64,000 nucleotides of DNA from Streptomyces sp. H39-S7. GTDB lineage: Bacteria; Actinomycetota; Actinomycetes; Streptomycetales; Streptomycetaceae. The notes under the pieces were generated by a model, which was not told the origin of the DNA, made no database searches, and worked only from the letters and a program-made list of their open reading frames with translations. A program made the translations under genes and the position numbers. Within the stretch, counting starts at the first letter, position 1. Every line of letters begins with the position of its first letter. Positions 30,290-40,053 of the stretch are shown here, one piece after another. The stretch is from the NCBI RefSeq assembly GCF_027158205.1, contig NZ_JAPVLU010000011.1, forward strand, positions 62,001 through 126,000, given 5' to 3'.

Positions 30290-33200
30290 TTACGGGAGGT
30301 GCGATTGCAGTTGTCGAGCTTGCTCTCCCATGGGGCCGGTAACGCGTGCGGTTCGGCTGATCAGTGTCGCTGCAGCGATGCGCTGCTCATCTGTGCCGTC
30401 CAGCATTGCCGACCAAGAGTCGCTGGCCTGGGTCGGGTCGAGGGCCTCGAGGGCGGCGTCGAGGGTCTCGGGGGCGCAAGCGTCCGCCACGTTGAGGAAC
30501 TCCGTCAAGCCGATGGCAGCGTGGAAGCTGTCCTTCGCCAGTGCGCTGGTGAGGTCTGGACGGCTGCGGCGCAGCAGTTCCACAGCTACAGGCCTGTTCG
30601 TTGCGGCAAGGGATTGGATGGCGTCGGCCGCCCAGTCCCAGTGCGCCCCGCCGGACAGGTCCAAGGAGAGCGTTCCACCGCGCTGACCGACGGTCACTGC
30701 AGCTTCCGGGGCGATCGCGATGGCCCAACTCGGCATGGTGGTGATGTCGTCTGCGTGGGCGGTGATCCAGCTGCGGCCCGGTTCTCGGGTGGTGCCGCAG
30801 CTGAGGGCCTGCGTGATGGATCGAAGTTCCGCCATGTTATGCCAGAGCCCTTTGGTGCGGGTATCCAGGGCGGTGAGAGCGATGTGGTCGGTGAACGTGG
30901 CGTACGCGGCGGGGTCGTGACTGTGGAGCCAGTGGGCTAGTAGATCGAGGCTCTCCCATGAGCGCAGGTCGCCGTTGCTCACCGCATCAGCTGCGGTTTC
31001 CCACGAGGTCGCGGCAATGATGCGCTGCACAAGGATCGTGGCCTCTTCGACGAACCCACGCCGGGCCCCCTCCAAGGGCTGGGGCTCCTCGCCCCAGAAG
31101 GTCGCCAAGAAGAACTCGAACAGGTCATTGACGGCCGGCCCCGGTGCCGCGGTCAGCGCGCGGCTGATGGCTGGAACGGCCTCGCCCATCATCTCGAAGT
31201 ACAGCTTGGTGTCCGCTGCGGCGCACCACATCGCGAATTCGGTGTAGCCGTGGAGGGAGTATTCGTCGAGGTCGTGGGCCGCGGCCAGCAAGGGTGCGCG
31301 GTCCAGCGCCTGCACGCATTGCTCCTTCCACACCTGGGGCACTACCTGCCACAGCTCGCCCACCAGCTCGGCCCAGGAGAAGGCGGATCCGGCCGTGAAG
31401 TCGGCGCTCAGGCGGTGGGCGAACTCACGAGGCGTGATCTGTCCTGCGGTGCTGGCCCAGCTGCCGCTGTCGCCGGTGTGGGAGCGCAGTGCGCTGGCGG
31501 CCCAGCGCAGCGCATAGGCCTCAGCTGAGGTGGCCTCGTTGATCCAACGAGCGATGGTGCTGTCGTAGGCCAGCACCTGGGTGCAGGCTTGTTCTCCCCA
31601 CCAGGTGATGTTCCACAGGACCATCGCTGCTGTCGCTCGTTCCTCGCGGGGTGCGTGGATGCAGCGTTCCACCAAGGTTCGAGTCGTTGTCTCGTTCATG
31701 AGCGCTTGGGGTCGTCTGTGCCGGAGCTGGTCGACTTGACGAAGGTCATCCAGCAGCCAGTGGATGCCTTGGAGGGCTGTGGTCGGATCGGTCAGCTGCT
31801 TGCGGAGGTGTTGCAGGAGCTGTTCGTCGGGCTGGGGGTCCGCGGTGAGGACGGCACGCAGTGCGTATGCGGCGAAACGTTGGTGGGTGGTGCGAATGCG
31901 TTCACCGGGCAGTGTAAGGCGGCGTCCGGTGACGGCGGTCAGCGCGTCGTGGGCCCATCGTGGGGAACGGTCGAGATTCTCGGCGGCCAGGGCGAGCAGT
32001 GTCGCCTCGTCGATGCCGGCGTCGAGGGAAAGGAGTTGCTGCGCGCTGAGGACCGCGAGCAGGAGGTCTGCTCGCTGGTGTTCGCGCAGGAAAGCGACTT
32101 CCTCTGCGGCGCGGCGTTCCCCTCCGGTCAGGACGAACATGAACTGCCATGGGCGGGTGGCGTGGCGTGCTTGGGTGAGCCGTTCGTCGATGGGGGTGGT
32201 GAAGGGCTTGTGGCCTAGGCGGTCGTCCAGCTGGGAGAGAACGGGTAGGAGGTCGTTTTGGTGGGCGCTGACGTGGTCCGCCAGGAGCCGAACAGCCCGG
32301 GCGGGCAGCAGGTGCACGGTGGCCGGGTCCGTCGAGGGGGTGTTCTCGTCGTCGGTGTGGACGAGCAGGATCTTCAGTCGGCTGGAGGCAAGGCGTTCCA
32401 GATCGGTGTGGACCTCGGGACGCAGGGCTTGTGCGTCGTCGATGACAGCCACGGTGGGATAGCGCGAGTGGGCGAGGGCTTGAACGGTCGCGCGGGTGGC
32501 GACTGCGGCCTCGGCGAGTTCGACGACTTCCCAGCCGTCGTGGTTGAGCTGGCGTGCGGCCTGGAAGGCGGTGAGGGACTTGCCGCATCCGCTGGGGGCT
32601 TGGAGGCGGGCCAGGTTGGCGACGGTCAGCCGCTGGGCCACATCGTCGGCTTCGGGGGTTTGCGGGCAGGCTTCGGTGTCCTGGGAGGTGAGCCGGTAGC
32701 CGCGCAGGGCGGCCCCCAGGTCTCGCTGGATGGTGTAGTCGACCCAGCGCCAGCCGGGCAATTCGGGCTCGGGGACCAGTTGGGATGCGAGGTCGGGCAG
32801 GGCGTCGTCGGCCGTGGCGGTGACGGCGAGTGGTCCGGTGGCGAAGGGGCCGATGCGCACGACGGGCCAGTGCTGCCCCATGGGGCCGGTCAATTGGGTG
32901 ACGACGTCCTCATCGCTTTCGGAGTAGCCGACGATGAGCAGGACGCGGGGGCGTTCGGTGAGCATGGCGCGTACCCGCTCGGCAAGGTCGGATGGGACGA
33001 AGCCTGGCTCGTCGGGCAGGATCCATGGGGCCCCGGGATGGGCGGCGTCCCCGTGGGGTTTGACGAACTGGGCTGCGGCAGCCGGCAGTGGGGTGCCGTA
33101 CTGGGAACCCCATGCGCGTTCAATGGCGGTGTCCCAGTTGAAGGAGACGGTGAGCTCGATCAGGCCCTGGTGCATCAGGCGTGCCATGGCCTGGTGTGCG

Positions 33201-33547
33201 GGTGAGGGCCGGCGCTGTCGGTCGAGTGCCTGGAATCCGTACTGGAAGGAAGTGCGGGCATCGGGGTGCAGGCGCAGTTGCTGGTAGCCGTGGCTCAGTC
33301 TGTCCCGGTCGTTACCGATCAGGTCTTTGGCCGGTGCGGGTGGCTGACCGGTGGCGTGGGCTGTCGCGTTCAGTGCGGGCGGGCACGCATCCAGGGCCTG
33401 CCAGAGCAAGGGGTTGAGTCCGGCGGTCATGGGATATCCGGCGAAGGACATGCCTGCCCCGACGATGGCTACGGCTCCCCAGGGCCTGATCTGCGCCATG
33501 GCCGCTTGCAGCTGATGTTCGTAGGGCTGAGCGTGTGAGTGGTTCAC
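30290..33547 (-). CDS. SIR2-STAND NTPase (Avs5-like defence protein)
   Basis: The protein is about 1085 residues from the GTG at 33547. The N-terminal SIR2 domain shows VAIVGAGMSFAGYP (26-39), SFNWDTAIERAWG (135-147), a KPHGD His (163-167) and LLIVGYSESDEDV (203-215), all expected for NAD hydrolysis. A STAND ATPase follows with Walker A APSGCGKS (317-324) and Walker B VAVIDDAQA (366-374). The remaining 600 residues are helical repeats likely to sense a ligand. The SIR2-STAND layout is that of Avs5-type antiviral proteins, in which sensing of a phage product triggers NAD depletion. No second gene is needed. The start is chosen because upstream sequence is unrelated; no strong ribosome site is seen. 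Confidence 0.85.
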   Translation of the reverse strand: MNHSHAQPYEHQLQAAMAQIRPWGAVAIVGAGMSFAGYPMTAGLNPLLWQALDACPPALNATAHATGQPPAPAKDLIGNDRDRLSHGYQQLRLHPDARTSFQYGFQALDRQRRPSPAHQAMARLMHQGLIELTVSFNWDTAIERAWGSQYGTPLPAAAAQFVKPHGDAAHPGAPWILPDEPGFVPSDLAERVRAMLTERPRVLLIVGYSESDEDVVTQLTGPMGQHWPVVRIGPFATGPLAVTATADDALPDLASQLVPEPELPGWRWVDYTIQRDLGAALRGYRLTSQDTEACPQTPEADDVAQRLTVANLARLQAPSGCGKSLTAFQAARQLNHDGWEVVELAEAAVATRATVQALAHSRYPTVAVIDDAQALRPEVHTDLERLASSRLKILLVHTDDENTPSTDPATVHLLPARAVRLLADHVSAHQNDLLPVLSQLDDRLGHKPFTTPIDERLTQARHATRPWQFMFVLTGGERRAAEEVAFLREHQRADLLLAVLSAQQLLSLDAGIDEATLLALAAENLDRSPRWAHDALTAVTGRRLTLPGERIRTTHQRFAAYALRAVLTADPQPDEQLLQHLRKQLTDPTTALQGIHWLLDDLRQVDQLRHRRPQALMNETTTRTLVERCIHAPREERATAAMVLWNITWWGEQACTQVLAYDSTIARWINEATSAEAYALRWAASALRSHTGDSGSWASTAGQITPREFAHRLSADFTAGSAFSWAELVGELWQVVPQVWKEQCVQALDRAPLLAAAHDLDEYSLHGYTEFAMWCAAADTKLYFEMMGEAVPAISRALTAAPGPAVNDLFEFFLATFWGEEPQPLEGARRGFVEEATILVQRIIAATSWETAADAVSNGDLRSWESLDLLAHWLHSHDPAAYATFTDHIALTALDTRTKGLWHNMAELRSITQALSCGTTREPGRSWITAHADDITTMPSWAIAIAPEAAVTVGQRGGTLSLDLSGGAHWDWAADAIQSLAATNRPVAVELLRRSRPDLTSALAKDSFHAAIGLTEFLNVADACAPETLDAALEALDPTQASDSWSAMLDGTDEQRIAAATLISRTARVTGPMGEQARQLQSHLP

Positions 33548-33790
33548 GGTTGCCGCCAGAAGAGGTGACTCGCACGGGGCGCGGCGCCGACACGCCGCGG
33601 GTTCAGAGTGCCACCCCACCCCTATTCTCGTCAATATGACGACAATGGGGGGTCGACCTGCTCCTCGAGTCCAGCCTTTCCCCTTCATCTGCAGGACGCC
33701 AGGCCTCCCGTTTCGCATCCGGCAATGCCGTTGCGTTCCCGGCGCTGCTTCCCCGCTGGAACAGCGGGCTGAAGTTCACAGCGCACCGTC

Positions 33791-34789
33791 ATGGGGTGGG
33801 AGGCTGGTGCCATGCCCCCTATGCAGCCCTTCGCTCCCGACTGGGACCGCGTCGCAATACAGCAATCCGAGCAGTGGAACTGGCTCGCGGTCGAGATAGC
33901 CGAGATCCGGCGCTGCGCCGACGTGGGCGATCAGGCACACGACCGGCTTGCACTCATCCTCCTCGACCACCTGGTGGAGGTCGTCGTAGGTCGTGAGGTC
34001 AACGCTCAGCTGGCTTTCCAGATCGCCGACAGCCGCATCGAAGAGATGCGCGCGTTCCGGGACGGCGGCGGGGAACTTAGCCAGGAACTGAACCGGCTGG
34101 TCGATGAGCACGTGGGACCGGATCGCCGCCAGGCCATGGACGCTCACCTGCACGAGAAGACCCGGTTCCTGATGCGCAGGGGCGTGCTGGCCACCCCGGA
34201 ACGCGACGTTCTCGACCGTCTGCACCAGTACCGCAACGCCGCCTACCATCGGGACACACTGGAGCCGGACCTGATCTCCGATCTCGTCCTGGCCTACCGG
34301 GTGCTGGCCGACGAACTCATCGGCCGGCACCAACCCATCGCGTGGACGATGGCGTCTTCCGACCCGGCCCCCATCGTGACGCCCCAGCAACTTCGGGGCC
34401 GGCTCACCGAAGGTGTGGACGTCGACCGCAAAGCGATGGCGCGCCGGTTCCGCGCCCACGCGGTGCAGCGCGTGCAGGCCATTGCCGAAGCAGTCGCCAC
34501 CGCGCAGCAGTTGCTGGGTGTCAACAGCTCCGGGGAGGCGGACGCCTCCCTTCCCGAGGATGATATGGCCCGCATGCTGAAGGATCTCTGCGAGGTGTCT
34601 AGGCACCTGCCGTCCTGGGCGAGGCAGGCGGAGGGGTTGAAGTCCAAGACCTCGTCGCTCACGGGGCTGATGCTGCCGTTCATCAACCTGGATCGGGCGT
34701 TGAGCTGCGTCGAGCCGTCCGTGCGGCGCCTCGACATGATCTTCGACTGGTGGGAGCAGCGTCGGATCGACGAGCTTCGCGGCAGGTAG
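33791..34789 (+). CDS. HEPN-like protein
   Basis: The 332-residue, mostly helical protein contains LDRLHQYRNAAYHRDTLEPD at 141-160. Its RNxxxH (Arg148...His153) fits the catalytic motif of HEPN ribonucleases, placed after a helix as expected. The C-terminal half (RVQAIAEAVATAQQLL onward) is helical and unassigned. An alternative ATG lies seven codons in (MPPMQ). It is divergent from the SIR2-STAND gene. A toxin or sensor RNase role is possible; some HEPN proteins are non-catalytic. Confidence 0.55.
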   Translation: MGWEAGAMPPMQPFAPDWDRVAIQQSEQWNWLAVEIAEIRRCADVGDQAHDRLALILLDHLVEVVVGREVNAQLAFQIADSRIEEMRAFRDGGGELSQELNRLVDEHVGPDRRQAMDAHLHEKTRFLMRRGVLATPERDVLDRLHQYRNAAYHRDTLEPDLISDLVLAYRVLADELIGRHQPIAWTMASSDPAPIVTPQQLRGRLTEGVDVDRKAMARRFRAHAVQRVQAIAEAVATAQQLLGVNSSGEADASLPEDDMARMLKDLCEVSRHLPSWARQAEGLKSKTSSLTGLMLPFINLDRALSCVEPSVRRLDMIFDWWEQRRIDELRGR

Positions 34790-35048
34790 TAAGGGCCCGC
34801 GGCAGGTGTGCGGCGGCCCGTCGCGTCTGCGCGAACGATCCGGCTGGCCCCCTTGCTGTTGCAGCTTTGCATGCCGGTTTCCAACCGTTGCACGGGCGCC
34901 GGCAGCGGTACGGGTATTGCTCGCCCGATGAGCTGCGGCGGGCGTGATAGAACGTGAACGGCCGGCGTACCCGCAAGCGCACGGCCATCTCGGGCGCCGC
35001 CTCGTGCTGCCCCGTTGATCTACCTCGAGAAGCAGGCGGTGGAGGCAC

Positions 35049-35657
35049 GTGCAGCCAAGAAATGAGGACAGCGTCGCCCGGTTCACGGCCCGCTATCCCC
35101 AGCCCGACATGACGCCTGCGGAGTTCGAAGAGTTCGTGGTGGAGCTGCTGCGTTCGGGAGAACCTGCAAGTCTGGACTTCACGGTGACGTTGCACGAAAC
35201 GGTCCAGGGCTTCGATGGCGGCTACGACATCGATGCGACCGTGCGCTATGCGTTCCTCGGCATGGACTTCCTCGTCCTGGTCGAGGCCAAACACCATCAA
35301 CATCCCATCAAGCGGGAACTCGTGCAGGTCCTGCACCAAAAGTGCACGAGCGTCGGCGCGCAGAAAGCTCTGATGGTGTCCACCGCGCCGTATCAAAGTG
35401 GGGCGGTGGCATTCGCCCGGGCGCACGGAATCGCGCTGCTGACCGTCACCGAGGGCCGCTACACCTTCGAGACCAAGTCCGCCGATGGCCGGCCGGCCCT
35501 CACCCGCGAGCAGGCCCTCGATCACTTCGGCCTGCCCGCCTTCGCCGCCCATCTGTACACGGCGGGAGAAACGCCGACTACCACCTTGGTTCAGCTGGTC
35601 ACCCCCGCCGAACCAGCCGCCCTGCAGGAATGGCTGCGCAAGGATCCATCGCGGTGA
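35049..35657 (+). CDS. Mrr-type restriction endonuclease
   Basis: The 202-residue protein has a typical Mrr nuclease domain: FEEFVVELLR (26-35), GGYDIDATVRYAFLG with Asp62, LVLVEAKHHQHPIKRELV with Glu79 and Lys81, then a GAQKALMVSTAPYQSGAVAF stretch and HGIALLTV. This is the D...ExK core plus the helix that often follows in modification-dependent endonucleases. GTG start with GGAGG upstream. No specificity domain is fused. It stands alone, downstream of the HEPN-like gene with a 260-bp gap. Confidence 0.85.
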   Translation: MQPRNEDSVARFTARYPQPDMTPAEFEEFVVELLRSGEPASLDFTVTLHETVQGFDGGYDIDATVRYAFLGMDFLVLVEAKHHQHPIKRELVQVLHQKCTSVGAQKALMVSTAPYQSGAVAFARAHGIALLTVTEGRYTFETKSADGRPALTREQALDHFGLPAFAAHLYTAGETPTTTLVQLVTPAEPAALQEWLRKDPSR

Positions 35658-36174
35658 AGCGGTAGACCCTGCGGTCAGCACACAATCCCGGCATGCGGTC
35701 CCGCAGAGGCTGGTGGTGGCGGGCCGGGTCACGCCGCCAGAGGGCGGCAGCCGCGGCCCCGGGACGCACCGGGCATCAGCAACGGCCCCCCGGGCGCGCA
35801 AAGCCCCAGCTACTCGCAAGTGCAGGCTCTTTCTCTTCGGTGGTGCCGTGAAGCAGGAGACAGGCGGCCGCACCTCACGATGCGCTGCGAATGCGCACGC
35901 GTTGGCACGGACTACCGGGAGTGGAACCACCAGATCCCGCTGGTCACGGCGGCACTGCCGACGGCGTACGCGGCGCCTCGAATCATGGCGAACCCAGCAG
36001 CCCGCAGCATGTGTCGAGGCCCCTTGCGGAAACGGCTTGTCATGTGATCTTTCCCCTCTGAGCTGGTTGCCGTGCGCCCAGCGCACGGCCGGCGGATGCC
36101 GTAGGACTCAGTAGGCCAACCCGCCCCCTGGTGAGGGTGCCAGTCAATCGCGGGGTTCTAACTACACTGGCCGG
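35658..36174. other. Gene-free stretch
   Basis: 517 bp with no convincing ORF. Its right end carries TACACT at 36163-36168, a -10 box six bases before the GTG at 36175. Confidence 0.5.
36163..36168 (+). promoter_or_regulatory. -10 box of a leaderless promoter
   Basis: TACACT is spaced so that transcription would begin at the GTG start codon of the following gene. Confidence 0.5.
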
Positions 36175-37299
36175 GTGGTGTGGAAAGAGCCCAGCGACGC
36201 CGAACGGCGACTGCATGAACAGCTCGCGGCACAGGGACTATCCGTGAGCTGGGCAAAGATCCGCCGATGGCGGGAGTTCGGCGCGCTCCCCTGGAAGAAA
36301 CAGCAGGGCCTGGGGCGTGGCTCGGGGTCCACCTCGCAGCTCCTGCCGGAGACCTTCCCGGTGGCTCAGGCCCTGGCTTTGGCCACCGTCAAGAAAAGGC
36401 CCCTGGAGCAGGCGGTACTCCACGTGTTCAGCACGCGCCCCCAGACCTGCGCGGCCGCGCCGGCACTGCTACCCGAACGTGCGGTTCGACGCGCTCTGGC
36501 TTGGTATATGACCCGGCATGACTCCCATCCGCTGGCTGTCATCGAGAGGGCCGTACGGTCCGCGGGCAGCCCCGACCAGGCCATGAACGCCGCTTTGGAG
36601 GCGGCGCACCGCTACTTCCGCAAGCTGTACCGCCAGGCGAAACAAAAAGGCCACCCTGCGGGCACAGCGGTGCCCGATAGCCTCGCCGACGCCCAGGCTC
36701 TCGCCACCTTCGCCGTGGCCACAGTGCATGGCTTCGAGAACTTCGGCGCTGACGCCATCGTGGAGGCAGTCAGCATGTCGCTGCCGGAACTCGCCGACGA
36801 GTACGGTGCACAAATCTTCGAGCAGATGAGTCAGACATCCCGAGAGGTAGAAAGCGAAGGCGAGAATCCATTTTCCCGCCGCACCCGCTGGCCCTCACTC
36901 CCAGTCCGGATCCAGAGTATGGAACGGATCGAGTACCCGTTGATCTGCGCGGTCCGCGACGTGCTGGCTCTCTTCGTAGAAGCCTCCCCTGCCCTGATCG
37001 TGGCCCGGAACGAGGGGATCCAGGACCCCGACGTACGACACATTGAAGCAATTCGGTCGTCGAACCGGCGCACGAACGACTACCTGGAGCGGGCCGAGGC
37101 CATCAGTCGCCAGCCAGCAGAACGGGCCTGGAAAGACTTCACCGGTCTTCTTCTCAACGCGTGCACTCCCCCGCGGCTGCTGACGTTCCAGGAAGACGTC
37201 ACAGCCCTCGATCCCGCTCTGGACGACGTGCCCGGCCTTTACTACCGCCTACTCGCCAGCTATGCACGCACGGCAGCGACCAGCCCGAACAAAGTCTGA
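36175..37299 (+). CDS. Hypothetical protein with MerR-like helix-turn-helix
   Basis: A 374-residue protein. Residues about 20-40 (GLSVSWAKIRRWREFGALPW) look like a MerR-type HTH in which the first helix and RWREFGALP turn are typical. The rest is helical without a known domain. The C-terminal part (IEAIRSSNRRTNDYLERAEA, ISRQPAERAW) is duplicated as a broken fragment at 26.1 kb. It is probably a regulator or DNA-binding accessory protein; its target is unknown. Confidence 0.65.
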   Translation: MVWKEPSDAERRLHEQLAAQGLSVSWAKIRRWREFGALPWKKQQGLGRGSGSTSQLLPETFPVAQALALATVKKRPLEQAVLHVFSTRPQTCAAAPALLPERAVRRALAWYMTRHDSHPLAVIERAVRSAGSPDQAMNAALEAAHRYFRKLYRQAKQKGHPAGTAVPDSLADAQALATFAVATVHGFENFGADAIVEAVSMSLPELADEYGAQIFEQMSQTSREVESEGENPFSRRTRWPSLPVRIQSMERIEYPLICAVRDVLALFVEASPALIVARNEGIQDPDVRHIEAIRSSNRRTNDYLERAEAISRQPAERAWKDFTGLLLNACTPPRLLTFQEDVTALDPALDDVPGLYYRLLASYARTAATSPNKV

Positions 37300-37807
37300 G
37301 GCCCAAGCCCAACGACACCGTTCCGGACCCGACGGACGACAAGTTCTCCGGTGCTCGTCCCACCTTGCGCCCGGGGCACCCCCCGGCCTGGTTCATGCAC
37401 AGGACCGCCATCACGTTGTCGGCGAGAACGCCACGTCCCCGCGCGCCCCAGCGAACCACCGTGGCGCGGGTCATACAGCGCGCGGCCGCCGGCCCACTGC
37501 GACAGCTCGGTGATCAGGGCGACCCCGTCGTCGATTTCCCCCGGCCGCGGCCTGCAGACAAGCACCGGCCCTTCGACTGCACCGTACGTCTGGTGCAGGG
37601 TCTCAGTGTCTACAGCACCGATGCGGGGGCGGTCGCACTCCATCCTCAGTGCGCACCCCAGTACGCAGATGAACCGCGCCTCCGGCATCGGGTGTGCACG
37701 CTCTCACTCGTCTCCAATTCAAGCTAAGTACCTATGTAGTTGCAACACTGTCCAATTGAACTGCCGCACCACAGGTCAGTGATGTAGTCCCACTGCGCGC
37801 GGCTACA
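37300..37807. other. Gene-poor stretch with hairpin
   Basis: Open frames on both strands lack family resemblance. Around 37720-37790 the sequence is AT-richer than average. A 9-bp inverted repeat (GTGATGTAG / CTACATCAC) with a 15-nt loop lies at 37779-37787 and 37803-37811, possibly a terminator or an old recombination site. Confidence 0.4.
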
Positions 37808-38065
37808 TCACCCCAGTTCACAGGCCCTCTGAGCTCTACCGAAAGATTTACCGCACCCCAGGTCAACAATGTACTGATGCGGCAACTGTGCCGGTAAACG
37901 ACAGCCGAGAATCACAGGGCCGTACTGGCCGATGTCCGCGACCGTCGATGCGGGCAGCACGTCCGCACGCAGACCCTCGCCGCGCAACGCCTCGCCGATC
38001 ATCTCAGCGATCCCGGCGGTCGAGTTGTTCTTCGTTCCGTACGCGACGAGTACACGCTCACTCAT
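37808..38065 (-). pseudogene. Truncated flavodoxin-like gene
   Basis: The first ~54 residues match the start of flavodoxin-type FMN proteins (RVLVAYGTKNNSTAGIAEMI with the phosphate-binding TKNNST loop, then DIGQYGPVILG). The frame then turns to unrelated sequence and stops at 85 residues, whereas family members need about 150 or more. It is the remnant of a once complete gene, adjacent to IS debris. Confidence 0.65.
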
Positions 38066-38241
38066 GGCGGGCCTCTCACAGCTCTCGCATCTGGTCGTCG
38101 GCCACGCCGTGCATGACCCATGTCCATCGTCTGCCTATTCGAACGCCCAGGGCAGAGGCCGAACGGCCCCAGCGTCCAGCGTCCACCGGGGTGCGGAGTG
38201 CTATGACCCTGGTATCCCCCTCGGGACCCGTAGCCGAGTAA

Positions 38242-38569
38242 GGTGACCCCCGGATTGTGGACAGAGGGTTCATGCTGCGAGTGAGAGTTTAGCTGTCTTG
38301 TGGTGCTGCTGTTCGAACTCCATCGGGGAGAGGTAGTTCAGCGCGCTGTGGCGTCGGCGGGCGTTGTAGTAGGTGAGCCACTGGAAGATCTCCAGCCTCG
38401 CCTGACGGAATGTCGAGAACAGCTTCCGGTGCATCGTTTCTCGTTTCAGGCTCTGCCAGAAGCTCTCGGCGAGGGCGTTGTCATTGCTCGAGCCGACCCA
38501 GCCTATGCTCCTGCGGATGCCGTACCGGTCGCAGACCTGGGCGAACGCGGCCGAGGTGTATTGGGCGAG
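38242..38569 (-). pseudogene. IS3-family transposase, C-terminal fragment
   Basis: The reading frame ending at 38270 encodes YTSAAFAQVCDRYGIRRSIG, ...SNDNALAESFWQSLKRE and YYNARRRHSALNYLSPMEFE, the last two catalytic regions of an IS3 OrfB transposase, including the Glu of NALAESF. The N-terminal part is missing: the sequence is cut exactly where the IS30 left repeat begins. The short stretch 38242-38269 probably includes the IS3 terminal repeat. Confidence 0.85.
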
Positions 38570-40053
38570 TTCAACCGGTCGTTGCAACACCGGGCTGTTG
38601 TAGTGAGCGTAGCTGCTCTTCGAAGACCTCGGCCGGGGTCTTCCAGCCGAGGATCTTGCGGGGTCGGTTATTGATCGCCAGGGCGACGGCTTCGAGGTCC
38701 TCGGCCGACCATCGGGACAGGTCGGTGCCCTTCGGGAAGTACTGACGCAGCAGCCCGTTCGTGTTCTCGTTTGTGGGTCGCTGCCAGGGCGAGTGCGGAT
38801 CGGCGAAGAACACCTTCGTCCCGGTCTCGAGCGCGAACTGGGCATGCCCGGAAAGTTCCTTCCCGCGGTCCCAGGTGAGGGTCTTGCGGAGCTGTTCGGG
38901 TAGCTTCGTCATCGACTCAGTCAGTGCAGTGTTCATCGCGACGGCGCCGTAACCACCCAATGGCGGGCCGTTCTTGACAGGCGGCACCTCGCCCCAGCCC
39001 TCCATCCTCGGCAGATGCACCAGGAGTGCAGATCGGCTGCTGCGCTCGACGAGCGTGCCGATCGCGGACCGGCCCGTCCCAATGATCAGATCGCCTTCCC
39101 AATGCCCCGGGACCGCGCGGTCCGCGGCCTCTGCAGGACGTTCGCTGAGGAGGACATCCGCGGTGACATGCCCTTGCGGCTTGTTCCGTGACCTCGACCG
39201 AGGCTCTCGAAGTGCCCGCCCGGTGCGCAGGCAGGCGACCAGCTCCCGCTTGAGCGCACCACGGCCCTCGATGAACAGCGACTGGTAGATCGCCTCGTGG
39301 CTGATGCGCATGGATTCATCCTCGGGGAAGTCGGCCTTCAACCGGTGCGAGATCTGTTCCGGGCTCCATGCTGTCGCCCACCGCCTGTCTTGCCGGTGCG
39401 GCTTGTTCAGCCCTTTCCACGGAGGCGTGGGCGGTCCCGCGACGACCGTCCCGTCAGGCCGGTGAACGTTCCCCGAAAGCCGCTCCTGCACGTACTCACG
39501 CAACCGGTCGTTGCCCAGGAGCTTCGCGCTCTTCGGGCGCTTGGCCGCCTGCTGAGCCTTCCACTGGGCGACCGTCGCGCGGTACTCCTGCTTGCCGCCG
39601 CGCGTGGCGGCGTTGCGGCGCAGTTCGCGAGAGATTGTCCCGGGGTCACGCCCCAGGGCGCGGGCGATCTCGCGCACGCCCTTGCTCATCGCACTGAGGA
39701 TCGCGATCTCCTCGCGCTCCTCGAACGTGAGGTACCGGCCCGCGGGCTCGGCCAACGAGATCGGAGGCATGCCGCCAGCGTGACGAAACCACCTCGCACC
39801 CACCGGCCACGACACGCCGACCGCCAGCGACGCCTCCACTGTCGTGACCCCCGTGGCGATCAGTCACCAGAACTGGCGCTGCACTACCCGAGACGGATCA
39901 GGCCGTCCCGGCGAACGCATCGCCGGCCGCAACGCACGGTCAGCGCGCCACTGCCGACGCTGGCCTTCCGGAACATCGCTGGTCTTCAAACTCCAGTCCG
40001 CCGTGGCCACGTCGCACCCCTCCGAGATCAGGGTGTTGCGACGACCAGTTGAA
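38570..40053 (-). mobile_element. IS30-family element
   Basis: Imperfect 22-bp terminal inverted repeats lie at 38570-38591 (TTCAACCGGTCGTTGCAACA plus CC) and 40032-40053 (GGTGTTGCGACGACCAGTTG plus AA), with two mismatches. The transposase lies between them. The flanking bases do not match, and the left flank is an IS3 fragment while the right flank is a truncated ATPase gene. The element therefore now sits at a junction made by deletion or recombination. Confidence 0.85.
38571..39989 (-). pseudogene. IS30-family transposase interrupted by an in-frame stop
   Basis: The C-terminal 400 residues are intact: the HTH region ISLAEPAGRYLTFEEREEIA, ARALGRDPGTISRELRRNAA, VPGHWEGDLIIG with the first Asp, LTWDRGKELSGH, and FADPHSPWQRPTNENTNGLL. 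Upstream in the same frame, the stretch ending DPSRVVQRQFW also belongs to this IS30 subgroup's N-terminus, but it is cut off by a TGA at 39864-39866. The frame resumes immediately after (LIATGVTTVEASLAV). A GTG at 39839 might rescue a shortened protein of 422 residues. Activity is doubtful. Confidence 0.75.
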
